Part shown: positions 41,401 through 50,200 of the stretch, one piece after another
How positions within the stretch are numbered: the stretch's first letter is position 1
Layout of the letters: every line of letters begins with the position of its first letter
Virus record (IMG/VR): IMGVR_UViG_3300010354_020206
Location: 1 to 64,000 of that record
Origin: a virus
Direction: 5' to 3' (one strand)
DNA length: 64,000 nucleotides
Position numbers and translations under genes: made by a program
Notes under the pieces: model-generated
What the model saw: the letters and a program-made list of their open reading frames with translations, nothing else
Told to the model about the DNA's origin: nothing
Database searches by the model: none

Positions 41401-44247
41401 ATTACTAGCGCTTTGTGCTGTGACAGTATTGTCTGCATTGATTCTTATAAAACTAGTAGATCCTGGATTACTAAGAGTAAAAAGAGCAGAACCAACAGTT
41501 GTTGCTCCGAGATCAGATCTAAATTCAGATGCTGATCTAGCAGAAACTGTATTCGCCGAATTTATAGTTATAAAACTGGTAGAATTAGGATCTGTCAATT
41601 TAAATAAATTTGCGCCTACTGTTGTAGCTCCAAGATTTGTCAATGCAGCTGCGGCAGTGCTTGCATTTGTACCGCCATTGGCAATGGCTACTATTCCAGT
41701 GACATTAGTAGCATTGCCAGACAAATTCGCAGTAATAGTACCAGCATTGAAATTACCAGATGCATCTCTGGAAACGATCGTGCTAACTGTATTTGAACTT
41801 GTGGCATTACTAACCACAGTAAAAGTTGCATTACTCGACGCATTTGCAGAAAAACTTGCAGAACCAGTAAGGCCTACTCCAGAAACAGCCAGAGTCAGAG
41901 AAGCATTATTAATGTCTGATGTAATTGCAATAGTACCACTAGACGTTGGCAATGTAAGCGTATTACCAGAAGGAGTTGAAGAAGCGACTATTAAACTAGT
42001 ACCACTAGTGGTACCTGCAAAAATTAATCCACCAGTTCCAATAGTTTTATTAGCTAATGTTTGAGAATCTGAAAGAGTAGCTACTGTAGAAGTATTAATT
42101 GAAAATGTAGTTCCAACCAAATCAATTCCAGTGCCATTAGTATAAGTTGTATTTGTGTCAGTGGCTGAAATTGTAAAAGTTGGATAAGTTCCTGTTATTG
42201 TAACATTTGTCGATGCATTCAAAGTAACTGTCTGGTCGGGCGACGAATTGCTTAATGTGCCACCTGAAAATGACAATCCAGATCCTACATTTACACTGCT
42301 AAATCCGCCAGTGCCATTGCCATAAAGTATTGAAGTTCCAGAAGTCAATGGAGCGTAGTTCAAAGGCGGAATGTCATTGGCAACTAAAGACCTGAAAGTT
42401 GGTGTAGTTGCAGTGCCTGTTGCTGGACCAGCAAAAATTGTATTAGCATTTTGTGAGGCGAGGAGTGCGGTTAGCGTACCTGAAGTTGTAACTGAAGAAG
42501 TAGTCAAAGTAAAAATGTTAGGCAAACTTAAACTTACATTTGTAACAGTACCATTGCCAGTACCAGCTCCAATAGCTGTTCTGAAAGCAGAACTATTTAG
42601 TGTAGAAACTGAATTATCGGCATTTATTCTTATGAAAGTTATGGCACTCGGGTTTGTTAGAGTAAACAAATTTGCACCAACTGTAGTAGCCCCTAATGCT
42701 ACCCTAGCTGCAGCTTGAGTTGTTGCTCCTGTGCCTCCATTGGCTATCAAAACAGTTCCAGTGACATTAGTAGCATTGCCAGAAACATTACCAGTAAGAT
42801 TTGCAGTTATGGTATTAGCACTAAAATTACCAGATGAGTCTCTAAAAACAATTGTACTTGATGAATTCAAACTAGTGGCATTGCTGTCTACAGTAAAAGT
42901 AACATTACTAGTTGTATTTGCAGAGAAACTAGCTGTACCAGATAATCCATTACCAGAAACTGAAAGTGTTAGCGTTCCATCTTTAATGTCATCTGTGATA
43001 GCTAAAGTTCCAGTGCTAGTTGGAAAAGTTAAAATGTTACTAGATGGCGCCGATGACGCAATAATTTTTGTAGTACCGCTTGTTGTGCCATCAAATATTA
43101 AACCAGTGGTACCAATTGTTTTATTAATTAAATTTTGAGATCCTGTTAATGTAACAACCGATGTATTGATCGAAAATGTGGTCCCAACTAAGTTTAAACC
43201 TGTCCCATTAGTATAAGTAGTATTAGTGTCTGTGCCTGAGATTGTAAACTCAGGATAAGTTCCTGTAATAGAAATACTTCCACTAGCATTTAAAACAACA
43301 GTTAAATCTGGAGCGGAATTGGAAAGATTTCCTGCTGAAAAGCTTAAACTTGTTCCAATTGTTACGTTGCTGAAACCGCCACTGCCGTCTGCATAAAGAA
43401 TTGAACTGCCAACAGTTTTAGGCGCATATAATGACAATAATGATGGTATGTCATCTTCAACCAAGGCTCTAAAAGCAGGTGTAGTTGCAGAACCAGTAGT
43501 CGGCCCTGCAAAAACATAATTTGCATTTTGGGAAACCAAAGTGGCAGTTAAAGTTCCAGAAGTAGAAATTGAAGATGTAGTAAGAGAAAAAATGTTAGGT
43601 AAACTCAACCCGACTGTAGTTACTGTACCATTGCCTGTACCAGCTCCTATAGCCGCCCTAAAATCTGAATCATTTAAAAGCTCAGCAGTATTATCTGCTT
43701 TTATTTTAATAAATCTTATTGCACTTTCGGGAGTTATGCTGAATAAGGACGCGCCAGTTGTTGAAGCTCCAAGATTTATAATTGCAGTGGTTGCTGTTGA
43801 TGCTCCAGTTCCACCATTGGCAATTGCAACAGTTCCAGTGACATTAGTAGCATTACCAGAAACATTACCAGTTAGGTTGGCAGTTATGGTATTAGCGCTG
43901 AAATTACCAGACGAGTCTCTAAAAACAACTGTACTAGATGAATTCAAACTAGTGGCATTGCTAGCAACCGTAAAAGTAACATTACTAGTTGTATTTGCAG
44001 AGAAACTAGCTGAACCAGACAATCCATTGCCAGAAACATTTAATGTCAATGTTCCATCTTTTATGTCTGTTAAGATTGCTAGTGTTCCAGATGTAGGTAG
44101 TGTTAAACCTGTACTTCCTGTAGAAGTAAATGTTACACTGTGCCCTCCTGAAAAACTCAACTCCGAACCAGAAGAACCAATATTTAATAGGGTTTTACTA
44201 TTATTATCTAAGCCATTTTTTGCTACGAAACGAGATGTTGTTGCCAT
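35494..44247 (-). CDS. Giant repetitive tail fibre protein 1
   Basis: A 2917-residue protein built from repeated modules very rich in T, S, G, N and A, with almost no Cys, His or Trp. Recurrent pieces include FRDSSGNFSANTITANL, VAIANGGTGAST, IGAGTGNGTVT, FAGPTTGSATTPAFRAL, YTNGTGL and TLTLPTSSGTIAI. A full module is about 340-360 residues (roughly 1.08 kb), and neighbouring copies are nearly identical at the DNA level (for example at 42833 and 43910). A second, 149-residue repeat occurs in the middle. The composition and the NGGTG pieces are typical of long, trimeric phage tail fibres. The C-terminal 150 residues are non-repetitive and probably form the receptor-binding tip. It is preceded by the second giant fibre gene. 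Confidence 0.88.
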   Translation of the reverse strand: MATTSRFVAKNGLDNNSKTLLNIGSSGSELSFSGGHSVTFTSTGSTGLTLPTSGTLAILTDIKDGTLTLNVSGNGLSGSASFSANTTSNVTFTVASNATSLNSSSTVVFRDSSGNFSANTITANLTGNVSGNATNVTGTVAIANGGTGASTATTAIINLGASTTGASLFSITPESAIRFIKIKADNTAELLNDSDFRAAIGAGTGNGTVTTVGLSLPNIFSLTTSSISTSGTLTATLVSQNANYVFAGPTTGSATTPAFRALVEDDIPSLLSLYAPKTVGSSILYADGSGGFSNVTIGTSLSFSAGNLSNSAPDLTVVLNASGSISITGTYPEFTISGTDTNTTYTNGTGLNLVGTTFSINTSVVTLTGSQNLINKTIGTTGLIFDGTTSGTTKIIASSAPSSNILTFPTSTGTLAITDDIKDGTLTLSVSGNGLSGTASFSANTTSNVTFTVDSNATSLNSSSTIVFRDSSGNFSANTITANLTGNVSGNATNVTGTVLIANGGTGATTQAAARVALGATTVGANLFTLTNPSAITFIRINADNSVSTLNSSAFRTAIGAGTGNGTVTNVSLSLPNIFTLTTSSVTTSGTLTALLASQNANTIFAGPATGTATTPTFRSLVANDIPPLNYAPLTSGTSILYGNGTGGFSSVNVGSGLSFSGGTLSNSSPDQTVTLNASTNVTITGTYPTFTISATDTNTTYTNGTGIDLVGTTFSINTSTVATLSDSQTLANKTIGTGGLIFAGTTSGTSLIVASSTPSGNTLTLPTSSGTIAITSDINNASLTLAVSGVGLTGSASFSANASSNATFTVVSNATSSNTVSTIVSRDASGNFNAGTITANLSGNATNVTGIVAIANGGTNASTAAAALTNLGATTVGANLFKLTDPNSTSFITINSANTVSARSASEFRSDLGATTVGSALFTLSNPGSTSFIRINADNTVTAQSASNFRADLGANTVGSNIFTLSNPGATTFIRINSDNTVTARSASDFRTDLGVSALGDALFTLSTTAIRYIQISTTSVNLLTGAAFRTAIGAGTGNGTVTSVDLSMPNIFTVSNNPVTTSGTLTVTLANQNANTVLAGPTTGAAAAPTFRALTFTDISGDALTVGKGGTGTSSLTSNAVLVGTGTSAVTLTATSSQYKVFVSGSGGTPTWGTVSLDQAAAISGKLPIASGGTNASTAAEALTNLGALSSAINSTQDGYFNSIYLLESDTNATRRYLQIVNFDNLSTSRTLNIKTNDGDRTLTIAANSEISGTNTGDQTITLTGDVTGSGTTSFAATLSTSGVTAGTYNNSTTSITPFTVDSKGRITSTGSTVTLTPSFSSITSKPTTLSGYGITDALSNSTSSTQSGYFGNVNLYDTTTNPSNYLQILNIADLSTTRTLSINTGDFNRTIILSGDTTLSGTNTGDQTITLTGDVTGSGTSSFAATLAASGVTAGTYNNSTTSITPFTVDSKGRITSIGVASTISPAFSNITSKPTTLSGYGITDALSNSTSSTQNAYFGDIHLRDDTLSSHYLKITDSENLTEDRTLNLSVNNENRTISLSGNLTVSTTSIISGTNSGDQTITLTGDVTGSGTSSFAATISSNAITFAKIVNSNASGLSVVGRNTDSAGNFGEIIAATDHQILRRSGTSIGFGSINLASSATVGTSVLSVTNGGTGVSSFVTSRLLISNSLSTTGVIETSANIIHSTSNLLFSPHGVSAGNTFELRFGELSGSEYIGLKAPDSITTSYTYVLPSSAPTSGQVLSASAPTSGVVTLSWANDASGSGSGTVSAGDQYKLAYYKDSNGSTVVDDATYLTYSSTGPHLLITAGSTTATPLVLKGIASQSDPLMKITNSSDASLVTISSTGILTLSNSTAASSTSTGALVVTGGIGVSSDSYLEDVYVTGTSLVASSATTVTLGTTSSGTATIQNPSFAFSGTAFTASNATTITLASGAAGSGTIINLNSGRIRSSVANVAFLDTSTGTITFGTSAQQIDLLHRTNATSIFNIGTTAANNSASGTSTLNLFSHSGSATKFINIGAFGTGSVTIVVGTTSGTSNITINGTVSLSTALTVANGGTGATTFTTNSVILGNGTSAFITTSGTADQILRIPGAGGAPAFGAIDLSKSAAVTNQLLVENGGTGTSEFSNTSTMIISGSTTTGSLLSASAVVYSTSSNNLTITASGATVTPLKLKGAVSQSQPLLSIVDSSDSSQFGISSSGIVTINSSQTSSGTTSGALVVTGGLGVGSTSYLSTTNITTLSLTNALAISSGGIGTTTATANYVFAGPTTGSATAPSFRALVANDIPSLSSLYAPVTSGTSILYGNGSGGFSSVTIGSNLTFSAGTLSATDTNTTYTNGTGITLTGTSFSVDTTVVATLSNTQTLANKTIGTGGLIFSGTTSGTTLIKASSTPSSNTLTLPTSTDTIAVAGDIKDASLTLAVSGVGLSGSASFSANTSVNTTFTVTSNATSANTVSTIVSRDSSGNFSAATITASSLVVGSASGALSASSGTVSVGTLSVANGGTGVSSIGANRIMYGNNTGNIGTDNNFTWVGADQRLTLQSSNTTTSNLAITKNNIATNSYLGLQIANNSSATNLVTAQHSPALEFIGHVWNTTPAAADNTARFRQEVQVTSGASPLATLVWKSSVDTGTASFTDRFKIDSSGVVSIPGSLVLGSASGALSASSGTVSVGTLSVSNGGTGATSFTTSKILISNTSSTTGAITTATAMDYSASGQHLTISAQGATVTPLRVVGTTSQSVNLFEVYSTFATALLTVGTTSMNLQPYGASAGNTYGIKFFELAANGSNSVTLKAPDSITSDYSVTVQPNSKSVTILSPTSSDRITMFYTDTAIKFTKVVSVIRGTSATSSWQLYYGTDRTSGTAVFSATQSTTSTTTGNVTTTFANANAAANSFIWLEMSTQTSVTEVHITVFYD
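36750..44110 (-). repeat. Approx. 1.08-kb fibre module repeats in giant fibre 1
   Basis: The block that reads GTCTCTAAAAACAA on the + strand recurs near 43913 and 42836 with an offset of 1077 bases and long identical stretches. More diverged copies are at about 41760 and 36850. The in-frame modules carry the same peptide pieces. Slippage or recombination between them could change fibre length. Confidence 0.8.
39773..40498 (-). repeat. Pair of 448-base in-frame repeats in giant fibre 1
   Basis: The segment beginning near 39773 recurs near 40221 with an offset of 448 bases and many identical runs (for example GTAGTAGGTTTAGAAGT, and the ACATCACCTGT block near 40000 and 40445). It encodes the module with SSTQSGYFG, GYGITDALSNS and GDVTGSGT. 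A third, partial relative precedes it near 39540. Confidence 0.75.
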
Positions 44248-44281
44248 TATAGATTCACTATCCTCTATAAATTATTTATTT

Positions 44282-47200
44282 TTATGTTCTGATTGCTGTT
44301 GCAGCAGCTTTATAAACAGTAATTGCATTAGCTGGAGTAACTTTTAATCTCAAATTTCCACTTGAAATATCAGCGTCAAAGGTGGACAAAGATCCGCTTG
44401 TCATAATTCGTCCATACTCCGAAATAATTACTGATGTTCCATCATGTACTAATACTATTTCTACTACATGATAACTTCCACCTGAAGTAACTTGCATAAA
44501 GTATTTAACACTTCTATAAGTAGAGGCGCTTATTGAGTGTAAAATTTGATCAGCTGTTGTAGCACTAGTAGTCAAATTGCAGGACAAAAGATCAAAAATG
44601 CTATCAATAACAGGTGAATTTAAAGTTTTATTTTGAAGTGTTTGAGTTGAACTCAAAGTAGCTACAACAGAAGTATCTACGCTAATAGTGCCTGCCGCAG
44701 AGCCATTATAGGATGTTGAGCTAATTGTCAAGCCGCCACCAGAGGAGGTAGATAAACTATTCAAATTATTGCCCAAACTAACACCACTAATAGTTGAGGC
44801 AGCCAACTTTGTTATTGCAATTGCCGCTGATGTATTTATGTCTGCATTAACAATTGTATTATTGGCAATCATGTTACTTGTAATAGTGCCATTGTCACCA
44901 GTGGTAACAATCGTGCCATTGTTGTTAGACAAAGTTATAGTATTATTGCCAGCTGTTGAATTTGCAATAATTTTAGTAGTGCCTGTTGAACCATTGAATG
45001 TTATTCCGGCAGACCCAATAATTCCAGTATTAATTGTTGGGGACGTTAAAGTTTTATTTGTAAGTGTTTGCGAATCTGAAGTACCTACTATGTCTCCCGA
45101 TGGCGCTGTTACAAGTGAAGCTGTACCAGTGGTAAATTTTAAAATACCAGAAGATGCACTGAAATTTACACCTGTTCCACCATGGTTCACGGGTAAAGGA
45201 TTACCATTGTTTAAACTAATCACAGTTCCATTGATAGTAATAGGATCTGAATCAGTGTATGTTGTACTGCCTGAAAATTGAGAAAATACAATACTAGATG
45301 TGCCAACGTCAATTGCACCAGAACTTGACATAACCCAGCCAGTAGCTGAATTAGTATCTCCAGAAGTCACAAATACAAACAAACCGGATGTTACTTCACT
45401 GTCTTCATCAGCATCTGTAGTTCTAGTTAACACCCAGTTTGTGGTCGCACTTCCTATGTGAGAGGTTGATGCAATGTAATAGATGCCATTTTGTAATTGT
45501 GTCGATTGATCTTTGACTAAAACTCTGTCCAGATAAGCTAAACTTACATTGTCAATCGATAATGCAGATTGAGAACCATTATTTGTTAAAGTTGCACCTA
45601 CACCATTGGTGCCATTGCTATAGGTACCAGATAAATTTGCAGTGGATGCAACTCTCACCGAATCTTTTACGATCAAGCCCTGAGATACACTATCAACATA
45701 TCCTTTAGTTGCTGCATCTTGGTCGTTATCTGGATTAGCAAGATTAATAATCTTCTTACTACTTACATCAACAAAAGCAGATGAACCGGGTACTAGAGTT
45801 ATGTTACTCGAAGTTCCAGTTGCAGTAAATGTCAAAGCGCCAGTGCCTGTTATAGAGCCGTCTACAGTCCCGGTGCCACCATTTGCGATAGGCAAAGTAC
45901 CAGTAACATCATTTGTTAATCTGACAGTTAAAGTATTGCTAGTTCCTGTAATTGTTTTATTTGTTAAAATTTGAGTATCATTTAATGTGGCTACAACGGT
46001 TGTATCAATAGCAAAAGAAGTTCCAGTAAGAATAATTCCAGTGCCATCGGTGTAAGTTGTGTTATCAGTAGAGATTGTAAAATTTGGGTATGTACCTGTT
46101 ATTGTTACGTTTGCATTTCCTGTACTTAGCGACACTGTTTGATCAGGAGCAGAATTACTTATCTCTCCAGCAGAAAAACTTAAGCCAGTTCCAATTGTAG
46201 CATTGCTAAAACCACCACTTCCATTGCCATAAAGAATAGAAGTACCTGTTGTTTGTGGCGCATAATTTAAAGCCGGGATGTCAGAAGATACAAGAGCTCT
46301 GAAAGTAGGAGTTGTAGAAGCGCCCGTTGTGGGGCCAGCGAATACATAATTAGCAGTTTGAGAAGCAAGAGTAATTGCAAAAGTGCCCGATGTTGAAATT
46401 GATGAAGTGCTGACATTTAAAATGTTAGGTACTGTTAAACCCACACTGGTGACTGTACCATTGCCAGTTCCTGCACCAATAGCAGTTCTAAAATTTGTGT
46501 CATCTAATAATTCAACCGTGTTATCGGCTTTAATTTTGATAAATCTTATTGCACCTGGAGATGACACAGTAAATAGAGAGGCTCCTGTAGTAGTTGCCCC
46601 CAAATTTATAATTGCAGTGGTTGCTGTTGATGCTCCAGTTCCACCATTAGCAATCGCAACAATTCCTGTTACATTAGAAGCATTACCACTGACATCTCCA
46701 GTAAGATTTGCAGTAATTGTATTAGCACTGAAATTACCAGATGAATCTCTAAAAACGATTGTACTTGTTGAATTAGAGCTTGTAGCATTACTATCAACCG
46801 TAAAGGTAACATTGCTTGAAGTATTAGCTGAAAAACTTGCAGAACCAGAAAGCCCATTGCCTGAAACGGCAAGAGTTAATGTTCCATTTTTAATATCCCC
46901 TGAAACGGCAATCGTATCTGTGGCAGTTGGCAATGTCAAGGTGTTACTAGAAGGGGTCGCTGATGCAATGAGCAAAGTTGTACCACTAGACGTTCCACTA
47001 AATCTCAACCCAGAACTACCAATTGTTGAAGTATTAATAGTTGAAGTATTAATAGTTGAAGTATTAATAGTTGGCGAGTTTATTGTTGGAGATGTAAGTG
47101 TTTTATTCGTTAAAGTTTGGTTGCCTGTTAAAGTTACAACAGTATTATTTATGGAAAATGATGTACCTGTTAAGGTGAGGCCTGTACCATTTGTGTATGT

Positions 47201-50200
47201 AGTGTTTACAGTTGTAATACTAAAGCTAGGATAAGTTCCACTTATAGTTACATTTGCATTTCCCGCTGTCAAACTTACAACTTGATCTGGCGAAGTATTG
47301 CTTAAGGTGCCTGTAGTCGAAAAGCCAAGACCTGTGCCAATTGTTACACTGCTAAAGCCCCCACTTCCATTGCCGCTCAAAATGCTAGTTCCACTTGTTA
47401 CAGGGGCATACAAGCTAGATAATGAGGGAATGTCAGCAGCTACTAAAGATCTAAAAACAGGTGTGGTTGCTGATCCAGTGGTAGGCCCTGCGAATACCGT
47501 ATTGGCATCTTGAGATGCAAGAGTAAGAGTAAATGTCCCTGAACTTGTTATTGACGAAGTGCTTGAATTTAAAATACTAGGAACACTCAAGCCAACATTT
47601 GTTACAGTACCGTTGCCAGTACCAGCGCCAATAGCAGTTCTGAAATTTGTTGCATCCAATAAATCTGCAGTATTATCGGATTTGACCCTTATAAAGGTCG
47701 TAGAACCAGGTGGTGTAATTTTGAATAATGAGGCACCGGTGGTAGTAGCCCCCAAATTTATTATTGCCTGATTTGTATCACTTGTACCAGTGCCGCCATT
47801 TGCAACAGCAACTATTCCTGTGACATTTGTTGCATTACCATCTAGCGATGCTGTTATGGTACCGGCGCTGAAATTTCCTGAAGAATCTCTAAAAACAATT
47901 GTACTTGTTGAATTTGAACTTGTAGCATTGCTATTTACTGTGAAAGTAATATTGCTAGATGTGTTGGCAGAAAAGCTTGCTGATCCTGATAGTCCATCAC
48001 CTGAAACTGCTAAAGTTAAAGTACCATCTTCGATGTCTGAAGTAATTGCAAGAGTTCCAGTTGAAGTTGGAAATGTCAAAGTGTTCCCGGATGGAGATGC
48101 CGAAGCTATTAAAGCAGATGTTCCGCTTGTTGTGCCAGTAATAATTAGGCCAGAAGAACCTATTGTAGTAGTATTTAATGTTGCAGAATTTATAACCGGG
48201 CTTGTAAGTGTCTTATTGGTCAAAATCTGATTGTCTGATAGTGTGACAACCACGGTATTATCAATTGCAAAAGTAGTACCAGATAAATTAATTCCTGTTC
48301 CATTTGTGTAAGTGGTGTTCTGTGTTGAAATTGTGAAATTTGGATAAGTTCCTGTTATTGTAACATTTGCATTGCCAGTACTTAAACTTACAGTTTGATC
48401 TGGAGCAGAATTACTTAATGTGCCAGTAGAAAAACTTAAACCTGTACCAATTGTTACACTTGAAAATCCACCGCTGCCGTTGCCCGAAAGTATGCTTGTA
48501 CCAGTGGTCAAAGGTGCGTAGCTTAGTGAAGGAATGTCTGAAGCGACCAAAGCTCTAAAAGCAGGTGTAGTTGCCGACCCGGTCGTCGGGCCTGCAAATA
48601 CATAATTTGCAGAAGTAGTTTCGAGAGTTATTGCAAAAGTACCAGATGTTGAAATCGATGATGTACTCAACACAAAAATTGATGGTACAGACATACCAAC
48701 ACTTGTGACTGTACCTCCACTAGTTCCACCTGTAGAAGCTGAAATAGTAATTGTGCCATTGCCATTTGTAATAGTCACATTAGTGCCAGCTGTTAAGGTG
48801 GATTTTGATAGTGAGCCCGTAGAGCTGTTGCCAATTAAAAGTTGTCCATCTGTGTATGATGTATTGCCAGTTCCGCCATATGATGGTGCCAATGGCACAT
48901 TATTTAAGGACAAAGTACCATTTATGGAAACATCACCTTCCAAAGAAATAGTTCCAGCACCATCAATTCTCATTCTCTCAGTTGAAAAATCTTCTGCTTC
49001 TGAGTCGGTGTAAAATACAATGTCGCCATAAAGATAGCCAGACCCCAAAGTAGGGCTCACTTTTTCTTCAACCTTTATCCCAGCAAATCTGCTTAGAGAA
49101 TCATCTTTCATGATTCCAAACAATACACTGCTAGTGGTTCCGCCAACCGTAAATACTGTTGGGTCACCGCCAAAGTAACCACTCAATCCTGTAATGAACT
49201 CTTGTGATTTGGCCCCATTATTAAATGTTTTGAGACCCCCTATTGTTTGTGCAGTTGTGCTTATAACTCCTCTGGCGGTAGTTGATGCATCTGGCAGTGC
49301 AAAAGTATGTGTTGAAGTTGAGGATGTTATAGTGAAATCTGTACCTGAAGTTGAGGTTGCAAATGTTTGACTTGTAGTTGTCAAGCCATTCAATGAATTT
49401 AATCTATCATTGGAAATTGTAATGCTTCCGTCACCATTAGTAATAGAGATTCCATTTGAACCTGTTAGAGTTGACTTAGTAAATGTGCCTGAAGTATTAC
49501 CAATTAACAACTGACCACTTGTGGCAGTAGTAACACCTGTTCCTCCATTACTTACAGATAAAGCAGTACCTAAATTTAAAGCTCCTCCTATACCTACACC
49601 GCCTGGTACCACCAATGCTCCAGTAGTAGTACTTGTTGAGGCAGAGGCTGAAGTTAAACTTATAGTTGATGCTGAAACAGCTCCAGTGTAATCAATTGAG
49701 AACTTGCTTGAATTATTCAATTGAAAATCAATAAAATTACCAGTGAATACTGGTGTAGATGGAACATTAACTGCTATAACTGTTCCATTAGCACTGCCAT
49801 TTGCAAATGTACTTGTTCCAACTAATAAAGAAATTGCAGATGTATCCCATGTAGATGGAACAGCAGTAATAGAAAGTTTTTTACCAACATTGTTCCAAAG
49901 AAGATTACTTACACCCGAAACTGTTGTTCCGGTTGAAGCATAATAAGTTAATTCACCAGCATTGCCAGAATTAACAGTTCCCGCTCCTCCACCACCTGCC
50001 AACCCAGTGTAAGAAACAGTGATAGTTCCTCCAACTTCAACACCGCCAGATAAAATGGGAGCTGAAACAATGCTAATACTTGTTCCAGCAACTAGTTGTT
50101 TGTAAATTAATTTATCTGCATCTTGGCCAACAGTTAATACTGTATTAGCAGCTCCAATAGTTGATCTTCCAGTTCCGCCCATAGAGATTGGAACTACTCC

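Noticed and set aside
47025-47069. A CRISPR array at the tandem repeats.
   Set aside because: The 15-base units are directly adjacent without spacers and lie in frame inside a fibre gene. No other spaced repeats or cas genes were seen.
36140-50000. Long + strand open frames antisense to the giant fibres (for example 41039-42064, 43541-44347 and 46383-47234).
   Set aside because: They lie fully opposite real fibre genes, encode V/L/P/A/E-rich low-complexity proteins that are just the complement of Thr/Ser/Gly/Asn codons, lack consistent ribosome sites and recur at each repeat module.
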